The notes beneath the pieces were generated by a model. The model made no database searches, had not been told where the DNA came from, and worked only from the letters and a program-made list of their open reading frames with translations. Position numbers and translations under genes: made by a program. A stretch of DNA of 64,000 nt from Solirubrobacter ginsenosidimutans (GTDB lineage: Bacteria; Actinomycetota; Thermoleophilia; Solirubrobacterales; Solirubrobacteraceae): the NCBI RefSeq assembly GCF_027587205.1, contig NZ_JAPDOD010000023.1, forward strand, positions 1 to 64,000, written 5' to 3'. Positions 31,351 to 39,032 of this stretch are shown piece after piece. Each line of letters begins with the position of its first letter. Within the stretch, counting starts at the first letter, position 1.

Positions 31351-32829
31351 ATGCCCATGAGATTGCTGTTCGTCGCCTCCGCGCTGGCGACGTTCGTCCT
31401 GATTCCGAGCGCGCAAGCCGCGACGTACTGCGTCGGCGACCCGACCTGCCAAGGCGTCGCCGAGCCGACGCTGACCGCCGCGCTGACCGCCGCGGACCAG
31501 ACGCCCGAGCTCGACGCGATCGAGCTCGGGATCGGCGAGTACACCGGCCACTTCAAGAACGCGGCCGGGCGGCCCGTGCGGATCTCGGGCATGGGTCCGT
31601 TGACGACGATCGCCCCGGACGTCAACAACGCCCCCGCCCTGACGATCACCGGCTCCTCGTCCACCGTCTCGAACGTCGGCGTCGAGCTCGGCCACTCGAC
31701 CGTCCTCGGGATGGGCATGCGGCTGGACGGCGGCGCGAGCGGCGACGGGATCACCGTCACGGCGGCGTCCGGAGCCATCAACGACACCGGGATCGAGCTC
31801 GGCGCGGGCGCGAGCCTGACGCGGACCGACATCCGCCTCGGCGGCCTTCTGCTCGGGATGATCGGCGTCAAGATCAGCGGCGACGGTGTCACGGTCTCCG
31901 ATCTCGACATCAATGCCGCGATCGGCGTGTATGGGCTCGGCGACGCGGTCGTGCGCCGAACGCGGATCGCCTCGGCCGCGACCGGCATGAACCTCTCCGG
32001 CGGGAACACGCGCGTGTCGAGCACGCTGCTCGACGTCCGCGAAGGCGGGCACGGCATCGACGCGTCGGCGCGCGCCGACGTCGCGCAGGTGACGATCGTC
32101 GGTGCGGACACGCCGGGCCGCATCGGCCTGCGGGCGACCGGCTCCGGCGCGCTGAAGGTCCGCGACTCGATCGTGGCCGGGATGCAGACCGCCTACAGCG
32201 CGGGCGCGCCCGCCACCATCAGCCTCGACCACGTCGTCCGTGACCCCGCGGCGAAGGAGATCGGCGCCGTGGTCGACGCGAACCCGATCACGATCGCGCC
32301 GCAGTTCGCCGGTCTCGGGACCGCGCCGTTCGCGCTCGCCCCGGGATCGGCGCTCGTCGACACGGGTTCCGACGCGCCGCTCGCGGCCGACGAGTCCGCG
32401 TGGGACCTCAGCGGCGACCCGCGGATCTCCGACGGGACCGGGGACTGCGTCGCCCGCCGCGACCCCGGCGCCTACGAGACGGCGGCCGCCCCCTGCGTCC
32501 CGGTCGCGCCCGCCGCCACGCCGGCGCCGGTCGCGACCCCCGCCCCGCCGACGGCGCCGCCCGCCAACACCGACCGCACCGCGCCCAAGCTCACCAAGCT
32601 CAAGCTCACGCGCGCGAAGCTCACCTTCACGCTCAGCGAGGCCGCGACCGCCAAGGTCACCGTCCAGCGCAAGCGCGGCAAGCGCTACGTCATCGCGCGC
32701 AAGCTCACCAAGACGAGCCGCGCCGGGGCCAACTCAGTCGCGCTGCGCCTCCGCACCGGCCACTACCGCGTCCTCGTCGACGTCGTCGACCTCGCCGGCA
32801 ACCGCGTCAGCGCCCACCGGAGTCTCTGA
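31351..32829 (+). CDS. Secreted beta-helix-like surface protein
   Basis: 492 residues from ATG 31351 (or 31357). A signal peptide runs to about residue 23 (MPMRLLFVASALATFVLIPS, then AQA). The next 340 residues have short repeating strands with Gly/Val/Thr turns (GITVTAASGAINDTGIELGA, then GVTVSDLDINAAIG), suggesting a right-handed parallel beta-helix of pectate-lyase-like type. A Pro/Ala linker (about 395-420) leads to a basic beta domain (KLTKLKLTRAKLTFTLSEAA) found at the end of several secreted proteins in this group. No catalytic site is evident. Its last 96 coding bases overlap the end of the convergent efeU-like gene. Confidence 0.65.
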   Translation: MPMRLLFVASALATFVLIPSAQAATYCVGDPTCQGVAEPTLTAALTAADQTPELDAIELGIGEYTGHFKNAAGRPVRISGMGPLTTIAPDVNNAPALTITGSSSTVSNVGVELGHSTVLGMGMRLDGGASGDGITVTAASGAINDTGIELGAGASLTRTDIRLGGLLLGMIGVKISGDGVTVSDLDINAAIGVYGLGDAVVRRTRIASAATGMNLSGGNTRVSSTLLDVREGGHGIDASARADVAQVTIVGADTPGRIGLRATGSGALKVRDSIVAGMQTAYSAGAPATISLDHVVRDPAAKEIGAVVDANPITIAPQFAGLGTAPFALAPGSALVDTGSDAPLAADESAWDLSGDPRISDGTGDCVARRDPGAYETAAAPCVPVAPAATPAPVATPAPPTAPPANTDRTAPKLTKLKLTRAKLTFTLSEAATAKVTVQRKRGKRYVIARKLTKTSRAGANSVALRLRTGHYRVLVDVVDLAGNRVSAHRSL

Positions 32830-35157
32830 CGAGGCGGCACGGGCCCGCTTGCGCCGCGGGCCCTTGACCTTCATCTCCTGCGCGAGGAAGTAGGAGCCGA
32901 TGACGAAGACCGCGGCGGCGAGCTGCGCGCCGATCGTCTCGATCGTCGGGTAGACGCCGAGCCACAGCCCGGGCCAGTAGGGCAGGTCGATCTCCAAGGG
33001 CGTGATCGGCACCCAGCCCGTGCCCTGCATGGTCCGGACGGTCTGCCCGACCATCACCACGAGCACGAAGCCGATGAAGACGCCGGTGACGATCAGCATC
33101 TTCTTGTAGGGCAGCTTGCGCTGGAAGTAGAACGTGACGGCGCCGACGGCGAACGTCATCGCCAGGCCGAGGCCGGCGCCTTCCAGAACGGTCGCGGTAC
33201 CGGCGCTGAGCTGCAGCGACTGCAGGAAGAGCACGGTCTCGAAGCCCTCGCGGTACACGCTCGTGAGACCGAGCACGAACAGGCCGAACGCCTGCGCGGA
33301 GACGAAGCCCCGCTTCTCGAGCTGCTCGTAGCGCTTGCGCTGGCGGTGGAACTTGGCGATCCACTCCGACCAATAGACCTTGTGGAAGAACCAGTTGGTG
33401 ATCAGCAACAGCACGGCGATCGCCACTAGGCCCACCACCGCCTCGAGCTTCTCGCCGTACTGGTCGAGCGAGTGCAGCAGCGTCTGGGCCAACACCCAGG
33501 TGAAGATCGAGACGCCGAGGCCTGCCAGCGCGCCGACGAAGACCGGGCGCCGCAGCCGGCGGCGCAGGCCGACCATCGAGGCGGTGATGGCGGCGAGGAT
33601 CAGCACGCCCTCCAGGCCTTCGCGGAAGACGATGATCGCCGAGTTGGTGATCACCGTCGTCTTGTTCGCCGAGTCGCCGAGCGTCGCCGCCGCGTCGGCC
33701 AGCTTCTGGTCGAGCACGAGCCGCGTCTCGCGGATGTCGCGCCGCGCCGCGCGCTTGGCGATCTGCTTGGCGAGACCGTCCTGATCGCCGGTGCCGAACC
33801 AGATCAGACCCTCGATGTCGAGCGCGAGGCCCGGGTCGAACGAGCGCAGCCGGCGCTCCGGGCCGAACTCGAAGAACGCGTACGCCTCCAGCCGCGCGCC
33901 CTCGGCCTGGCGATACTGCCCGGCGCCGGCGGCGGCCTCCATGCGGTCCAGCGTCAGCCCGATCAGGTCGTAGTCGGACTCGTCGGTCTTCTCGGTCCAC
34001 GGCTTCGGCATCGCGGCGCGCAGCGCCGTGTCGACCTGGGCGGTGACCTTCTCGACCTGGGCGTGCTCGGGCACGCCCTCCTTCTGCTTGGCGGCGATCG
34101 TGACCAGCCGGCCCAGCTCGGTGAGTGCCGCGGCCGCGGCCTCGGTCCGCGCGCGGTCGCGCTTGGCGAGCTGGTCGCGGAGGTCGCCGAACGCGCCAAC
34201 GGCGGCGGTGCGGAAGGCGACGGCCTCGGTGATCTCGAAGTCGCGCGTGACGCGGTCGCCCTTGGTCCCGCGGCCGTACTCGACCGGGACGAGCGAGAGG
34301 AACTGCAGGAGCTGCTGCGCGCGCCGGGCGGCCTCCTCGGGCGTGAAGGGCGCGGCGGTGAAGCCTTCGAGCGACTTCTCGGCCGCGTCGAGTGCGGGGC
34401 CGAGGCCATCGCCCGCGGTGGGAAGCGCCGCGAACGCGGCCGACGCCTGCTCCTCGGCGGCCTTGCCCCGATCCTCGGCGTAGCGCGGGGCGAGGATCGT
34501 GAAGTAGCCCGCGGCCTGCGCGGCGGCTTCCGCGCGGCGCACGGGGAAGTCCTGCTCGATGCCGTGGCGAGCGTCGTTGATCAGGTCGCGCAGCCGGGCC
34601 TGGTAGGCATCCAGCAGGTCCTTGTTGACGGCCTGGGTTGCCGCCTCGGCGGTGATCTTGCCGCGGGCGAGCTGGTCGAGCGCGAGCGTCCCCTGCGCGC
34701 CCGGGCGGGTGAAGCGCGTGGAGGTCCGGTACTCGCGCAACAGCAGCCAGCGCTTGGCGGTCGCGGCGTCTCCGCGCCGGGTGGCGTCGGTGATGACGGC
34801 GTAGGCGCCGCGGAAGAGCCCGGCGCGGGTCGCTCCGCGGGCGGAGGCGAGCGCGGTCTGATCGTCCGCGCGCACGGCCTTGGCCGCGGCGCTCAGCCCG
34901 TCCTCGATCGCCTGGTCGGCGGCCGGATCGGCCTTGCGGATCGTGCTGCGCAGGCCACCGTCATAGGCGCCCACTGCCCGCGCGACGTCCTTGGTCGCCG
35001 CGCCCTGGCCGTCGAGCACCAGCTCGGTCTGGGCATCGAACAGGCCATCGGTGACGCGGCCCGCGTCCTGCCACGGCGCGTCGGCGGCGTGCGCCGCCGA
35101 CGGAGCGAGCAGGAAGGCGGCGGCCGCCGCGAAGGAGACGAGACGGCGACCGCGCAC
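32734..35157 (-). CDS. efeU: FTR1/EfeU-type iron permease with a large extracytoplasmic domain
   Basis: 807 residues from GTG 35157, after GGAGG. A signal peptide (1-24) and about 500 residues of helical, charged extracytoplasmic domain precede seven membrane helices. The two iron-transport motifs are FREGLEGVLI near 510 and YREGFETVLF near 645, the paired REGLE-type motifs of FTR1/EfeU. Typical EfeU is only the membrane part (about 280 residues), so this is a fused or extended form. It lies five bases after efeO in one operon. No EfeB peroxidase is adjacent. The last 96 bases overlap, antisense, the end of the gene at 31351. Confidence 0.85.
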   Translation of the reverse strand: MRGRRLVSFAAAAAFLLAPSAAHAADAPWQDAGRVTDGLFDAQTELVLDGQGAATKDVARAVGAYDGGLRSTIRKADPAADQAIEDGLSAAAKAVRADDQTALASARGATRAGLFRGAYAVITDATRRGDAATAKRWLLLREYRTSTRFTRPGAQGTLALDQLARGKITAEAATQAVNKDLLDAYQARLRDLINDARHGIEQDFPVRRAEAAAQAAGYFTILAPRYAEDRGKAAEEQASAAFAALPTAGDGLGPALDAAEKSLEGFTAAPFTPEEAARRAQQLLQFLSLVPVEYGRGTKGDRVTRDFEITEAVAFRTAAVGAFGDLRDQLAKRDRARTEAAAAALTELGRLVTIAAKQKEGVPEHAQVEKVTAQVDTALRAAMPKPWTEKTDESDYDLIGLTLDRMEAAAGAGQYRQAEGARLEAYAFFEFGPERRLRSFDPGLALDIEGLIWFGTGDQDGLAKQIAKRAARRDIRETRLVLDQKLADAAATLGDSANKTTVITNSAIIVFREGLEGVLILAAITASMVGLRRRLRRPVFVGALAGLGVSIFTWVLAQTLLHSLDQYGEKLEAVVGLVAIAVLLLITNWFFHKVYWSEWIAKFHRQRKRYEQLEKRGFVSAQAFGLFVLGLTSVYREGFETVLFLQSLQLSAGTATVLEGAGLGLAMTFAVGAVTFYFQRKLPYKKMLIVTGVFIGFVLVVMVGQTVRTMQGTGWVPITPLEIDLPYWPGLWLGVYPTIETIGAQLAAAVFVIGSYFLAQEMKVKGPRRKRARAASSETPVGADAVAGEVDDVDEDAVVAGAEAQRD

Positions 35158-35161
35158 CGGG

Positions 35162-36250
35162 TCAGTCCTCCAGCTTGAGCCCGAGCTGGCCCGCGGCCTG
35201 GGAGACCTGGCCGGCGATGGCCTCGGCGTTGCGCTGGGCCTCGGTGCCGAGCGTGTCGGCGTCGGAGGCGGTGAACTTCTTGCCGCCCTCCTCCTCGCTC
35301 AGCAGGCGCCCGGCGAACTCGTGCAGCTTGGCCAGGTCGGTCTTGGTCTGCGCGGCCTGGTCGGCGTTGACCTTCTCGACGCTCGGCTGGATCGAGTCGT
35401 AGATCAGGACGATGCCGCCGAGGATGTCGCGGATGTCGCTCAGGCGCGAGGTGGCGACGAAGCCCTTCTCCTCGGCCTTGCCGCCGGCGATGAAGCGGGA
35501 GTTCTTCCACGCGTCGAAGTACTCGGACATCGTCGGGGTCATCACGACCACCGCGGTGTAGGCGTCCTCGAGCGTCGGCTGCCACTCCTTCGCCTTGGTG
35601 TCGAGCTCCTTGGCGTACTTGAGGAAATCCGTCGTCGCGGCGAGCAGGAAGTCCGCGTCCGGGAGCGCCTCGGGGAACGTGACCTTGCCGTCGCCGTCGA
35701 GGTCGGGCGTCACGCCCTTGACCTGGAACTTCGGCTCCGTGCCGAAGACGGAGGTCTCGACGAGCGCGAAGAAGTTGCCGGGCTGCTTGTACTCCTTGCC
35801 GGCCTTCGTGGTCAGGCTGAACGGCACCGCGCTCTCCGGGTCCGAACCGTCGGAGCCGGCGTCGATGATCACGTCGTAGTCCGCGAGCGACGGGACGCCG
35901 GCGACGACGCCCTCCATCTCCTCGTAGGCCGGGTTTGCCTGGATGTGGGCGCCCTGGAGCTCCTTGAGCGCCGTCTGGACCTCCGCGCGGTTGTCCTTGA
36001 GCAGCTTCGCGTAGTCGAAGTCCGCCGCCTCGGCGAGGTTGTAGTACTCCTGCGCGTCGCGGTTGAGCAGCTCGACGGAGGTGACCAGGCGATCGGTGTG
36101 CTCGAGCAAGTAGTCCTTGATCGGGGCGAGATCGACGTTGGCGGCCGCGGCCGGAGTGGCCTTGGGCGTGGTTTCGTTCGACGTGTCATCGCCGCCGCAG
36201 CCAACGAGGGCGAGGCAGCCGACGACCAGGAGAGTGAAGAAGCGGCGCAT
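35162..36250 (-). CDS. efeO: EfeO/EfeM-type (imelysin family) iron-binding lipoprotein
   Basis: 362 residues from ATG 36250. The lipoprotein signal is MRRFFTLLVVGCLALVGCGG with lipobox Leu15-Val-Gly-Cys18. The imelysin/EfeO-like helical domain follows (AAANVDLAPIKDYLLEHTDR, then ADFDYAKLLKDNRAEVQTAL and SDIRDILGGIVLIYDSIQPS). It should capture periplasmic iron and pass it to the permease encoded just downstream. An upstream in-frame start at 36280 would spoil the signal peptide. The palindrome at 36286-36299 sits 36 bases upstream and is a candidate iron-responsive operator. Confidence 0.85.
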   Translation of the reverse strand: MRRFFTLLVVGCLALVGCGGDDTSNETTPKATPAAAANVDLAPIKDYLLEHTDRLVTSVELLNRDAQEYYNLAEAADFDYAKLLKDNRAEVQTALKELQGAHIQANPAYEEMEGVVAGVPSLADYDVIIDAGSDGSDPESAVPFSLTTKAGKEYKQPGNFFALVETSVFGTEPKFQVKGVTPDLDGDGKVTFPEALPDADFLLAATTDFLKYAKELDTKAKEWQPTLEDAYTAVVVMTPTMSEYFDAWKNSRFIAGGKAEEKGFVATSRLSDIRDILGGIVLIYDSIQPSVEKVNADQAAQTKTDLAKLHEFAGRLLSEEEGGKKFTASDADTLGTEAQRNAEAIAGQVSQAAGQLGLKLED

Positions 36251-36285
36251 GACTCCAGTGCGGGTTGTTAGGGCACCCAAACGCG

Positions 36286-36299
36286 TTAGGCGCGCCTAA
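36286..36299. promoter_or_regulatory. Iron-box-like palindrome before efeO
   Basis: TTAGGCGCGCCTAA, perfect over 14 bp (TTAGG-N4-CCTAA). The half-site TTAGG resembles DtxR/IdeR operators, though those usually have a wider gap. The same architecture occurs before the heme transporter gene at 61429. Confidence 0.55.
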
Positions 36300-36302
36300 T
36301 TC

Positions 36303-37241
36303 CTAGCACAGAAGTCGGGATAGTGCAGCCTCGCGCTCCGGGCTCATCTTCCCTGGACGATGCTCGGATCGCCACTCATCCAGCTCCGCTTCACCGCCGT
36401 TTTCCAGCCACGTTGCAATGTCGGCGACGGTCTCGCCGACCGGTCTCGTCCGCAGCCCGGCCGCCTGCGCTTTCTCGGTGCCGATGTGCCAGGTCCCCTC
36501 GAAGCGCTCGGGCAGCCAGAGCGGGAACTCCATCCACGGCTCGACGCCCGCCTCCTCGAGCTTGTCCTCGGGGATCCAGCGCAGATCGGCGTCGGGATCG
36601 GCGGCGCGCAGCAGCTCCTCCATCGTCGTCTGCCCGATCGGCGCGGTGCCGTTGAAGGCGCCGGCGATCCGAAGCTCTGCGAGATCGAGCATCCAGCTCG
36701 CGAGATCGCGGGCGTCGATGATCTGCAGCGGCCGGTCGGGGCGTCCCGGCGCCGGGACGGCTCCGCCTTCGCGGACCCGCCGCACCCACCACGGCAGCCG
36801 GAAGATGTTGTCGTGCGGGCCGACGATCAACCCGGCGCGCACGACGGCGCCGCCGCGCGCGAGCACGAACCGCTCCGCCGCGGCCTTGTCGGGTCCGTAG
36901 CCCTCGCCGTCCTCCCAGGTGGGCGAGTCCTCGTCGACGGGCTTGTCGGGCCAGTCCGGGTAGGCGTTGCAGGAGGACACGAACACGTAGTGGCCGATGT
37001 CGAGCGCGCTCGAGGCGTCGACCTGCGCCGGGTCGTAGCCGGAGGTGTCGATCGCGGCGTCCCAGGCGCGACCTTGCAACGGCGTGACGTCGGCGCGGTC
37101 GCCGATCACGTGCTCGACGCCGTGCGGAGCCGTTCCGTGCCGGCCGCGCGTGAAGATCGTGACCTCGTGTCCGCGGGCGAGCGCCGCGTCGACGACGTGA
37201 CGGCCGAGGAAGACCGTTCCGCCGAGAATAAGCAACCGCAT
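36303..37241 (-). CDS. NAD-dependent epimerase/dehydratase (extended SDR family)
   Basis: 312 residues from ATG 37241. The Rossmann start is MRLLILGGTVFLGRHVVDAA, with the nucleotide motif GGTxFLG. VFVSSCNAYPDWPDKP holds the Ser/Tyr region, and GYGPDKAAAERFVL carries the Lys. The order of motifs matches NDP-sugar epimerase-like proteins, but the catalytic YxxxK is altered (YGPDK). Substrate unknown. It is separate from the efe operon, whose control region lies just right of its stop only by convergence of reading direction. Probably a monocistronic gene. Confidence 0.8.
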   Translation of the reverse strand: MRLLILGGTVFLGRHVVDAALARGHEVTIFTRGRHGTAPHGVEHVIGDRADVTPLQGRAWDAAIDTSGYDPAQVDASSALDIGHYVFVSSCNAYPDWPDKPVDEDSPTWEDGEGYGPDKAAAERFVLARGGAVVRAGLIVGPHDNIFRLPWWVRRVREGGAVPAPGRPDRPLQIIDARDLASWMLDLAELRIAGAFNGTAPIGQTTMEELLRAADPDADLRWIPEDKLEEAGVEPWMEFPLWLPERFEGTWHIGTEKAQAAGLRTRPVGETVADIATWLENGGEAELDEWRSEHRPGKMSPEREAALSRLLC

Positions 37242-37247
37242 GGTTGC

Positions 37248-38126
37248 CTATGGTAGCCCGTGTTCCAGTGCTCCCTTGACCGAGGCGTCGAGCGCGTTCA
37301 AGCGGTACAGCGCGAGCGCCTCGGCGGAGCCGAACCGGCCGCCGGGCGCGTTCTGCGGCCCGTGGTGGGTGAGCACGCAGTGGGCGAGGGCGAGCCGGCG
37401 GTCGTCGGGCAGCTCGAACGCGTCGAGGATGCGCTGCCCGAGGACGACGTGGCCGAGCAGCCGCCCTTCGTCGGTCAGGCCGATCTCGGCGCCGTAGGTG
37501 AACTCGCGCGTCTTGCCGAGGTCGTGCACGAGCGCGGCGGTGAGCAGCAGGTCCGGATTCAGACGCGGGTGCAGCTGGGCGCACTCCAAGGCCAGGGTGC
37601 CGACCGCGACGGTGTGTTCCAGCAACCCGCCGAGGTAGGCGTGATGGCCGCCGCGGGTGCACGGGGCGCGACGCCACTCCGCGCGCAGCCCGTCGTCGGC
37701 GAGCAGGCGCTGGAGCAGTTGGGCATAGGCCGGGTCATGCACCTCCCGCGCGAGGTGCTCGAGGAAGCCCTCGAGCTCGTCGACGTTGCGGTACGCGACG
37801 GGCAGGAACGCCGCGGGATCGGCCTGCTCGGCCCGGATGATGTTGCGGATCTCCAGCTGCAGCTCGTCCCGGAAGCGGTCCACCCGCCCGGCGACGCGGA
37901 CGAGGTCGCCGCGGTCGAAGCGCCCGGACAACACGTCGGCGTCCTTGAACGCGCGGGCCTGGATCGCCCCGGTCTTGTCGCGCAGCTCGAGCGCGAGGTA
38001 CGGCGACCCCGAACGCGCCGTCAGCCGGTCCTTACGCGAACACGCGAAGACGGCGTCGACCATGTCGCCGGCGCGCAGGCCGGCGATCGTGACCTCCGCT
38101 GAGGGCGGTGTGGACATCCCATCCAT
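37248..38126 (-). CDS. YhaM-like 3'-5' exoribonuclease (OB fold + HD domain)
   Basis: 292 residues from ATG 38126; an ATG at 38117 is a close alternative. Residues 15-100 are an OB-type nucleic-acid-binding fold (AGDMVDAVFACSRKDRLTAR, then DLVRVAGRVDRFRDELQLEI). Then comes an HD phosphohydrolase domain with HHAYLGGLLEHTVAV, TAALVHDLGKTREF and HCVLTHHG, supplying the metal-binding His and Asp residues. YhaM degrades RNA from the 3' end. The frame is open beyond 38126 antisense to the PAC2 gene, but that extension has no homology. It is divergent from the PAC2 gene. Confidence 0.8.
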   Translation of the reverse strand: MDGMSTPPSAEVTIAGLRAGDMVDAVFACSRKDRLTARSGSPYLALELRDKTGAIQARAFKDADVLSGRFDRGDLVRVAGRVDRFRDELQLEIRNIIRAEQADPAAFLPVAYRNVDELEGFLEHLAREVHDPAYAQLLQRLLADDGLRAEWRRAPCTRGGHHAYLGGLLEHTVAVGTLALECAQLHPRLNPDLLLTAALVHDLGKTREFTYGAEIGLTDEGRLLGHVVLGQRILDAFELPDDRRLALAHCVLTHHGPQNAPGGRFGSAEALALYRLNALDASVKGALEHGLP

Positions 38127-38162
38127 GGTGGCCGACGCAGCGGACGCGGTACCGTGGATCTG

Positions 38163-39032
38163 ATGCAGCCCTTGCGTTGGGAACGCCGTCCTGACGGGCT
38201 TCGCGCCCCGGCGATGGTCTGCGCGTTCAAGGGCTGGAACGACGCGGGCGAGTCCGCGACCTCCGCCCTGACCTTCATCGCCGGGAGCCTGGGTGCCGAG
38301 GCCTTCGCCCGGATCGACCCCGAGGACTTCGTCGATTTCCAGGCCACACGGCCGATGGTGCGGTTGGAGGACGGCGTCTCGCGGACGATCGACTGGCCCG
38401 AGTTCGAGGTCCACGCCGTCCGCATCCCGCGCGCCCCGCGCGACCTCGTCCTCCTTTCGGGCCCGGAGCCGGCGTTCCGCTGGCGCACGTTCACCAAGAT
38501 CGTCGTCGACCTCGCCGAAGCGCTCAACGTCCAGATGGCCGTGCTGCTCGGCGCGCTGCTGGCCGACGTGCCGCACTCGCGACCGGTCAGCGTCTCCGCC
38601 CATGCGACCGATCCGGGGCTGATCCAGCGGCTCGCGCTGCAGCCGCCGAGCTACGAAGGCCCGACGGGCATCGTCGGCGTGCTCCACCAGGCGTTCCAGG
38701 ACGCGGGCCTGCCCGCGGCCTCGCTGTGGGCGGCGGTGCCGCACTACGTCGCGGTCGCGCCGAACCCGAAGGGCGCTTTGGCGCTCCTGCGGCGCTTGGA
38801 GTCCCTCGTGGGTGTGACGGTCGACGCGACCGACCTCGAGGACGCCGCCAACGACTACGAGCAGCAGGTCTCGCGTGCGGTCGAGCTGGACCCGGACGTG
38901 CAGGCGTTCGTCGAGCGCCTCGAGCGCGCGGCCGACGAGGAGTCAGGCCGCCCGGACCCGGGCTCCCTGCCCTCCGGCGACGTCCTCGCGCGCGAGTTCC
39001 AGCGCTTCCTCAGGCAGCGCGGCGAGCAGTAA
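38163..39032 (+). CDS. PAC2 family protein (DUF75)
   Basis: 289 residues from ATG 38163; a GTG at 38154 is also in frame. The PAC2 features are PAMVCAFKGWNDAGESATSA, RTFTKIVVDLAEALNVQMAV, LGALLADVPHSRPVSVSAHA and SYEGPTGIVGVLHQAFQDAG. Archaeal and eukaryotic relatives assist proteasome assembly; in actinobacteria the role is unclear but the family is nearly universal. It is convergent with the helicase gene, whose stop abuts it. Confidence 0.85.
   Translation: MQPLRWERRPDGLRAPAMVCAFKGWNDAGESATSALTFIAGSLGAEAFARIDPEDFVDFQATRPMVRLEDGVSRTIDWPEFEVHAVRIPRAPRDLVLLSGPEPAFRWRTFTKIVVDLAEALNVQMAVLLGALLADVPHSRPVSVSAHATDPGLIQRLALQPPSYEGPTGIVGVLHQAFQDAGLPAASLWAAVPHYVAVAPNPKGALALLRRLESLVGVTVDATDLEDAANDYEQQVSRAVELDPDVQAFVERLERAADEESGRPDPGSLPSGDVLAREFQRFLRQRGEQ

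Noticed and set aside
28732..32232. A 1166-codon open frame on the minus strand
   Set aside because: It runs antisense through the metallophosphoesterase and beta-helix-like genes, which have signal peptides and clear domains; the antisense product is Arg/Gly/Asp-rich noise from GC-skewed codon positions.
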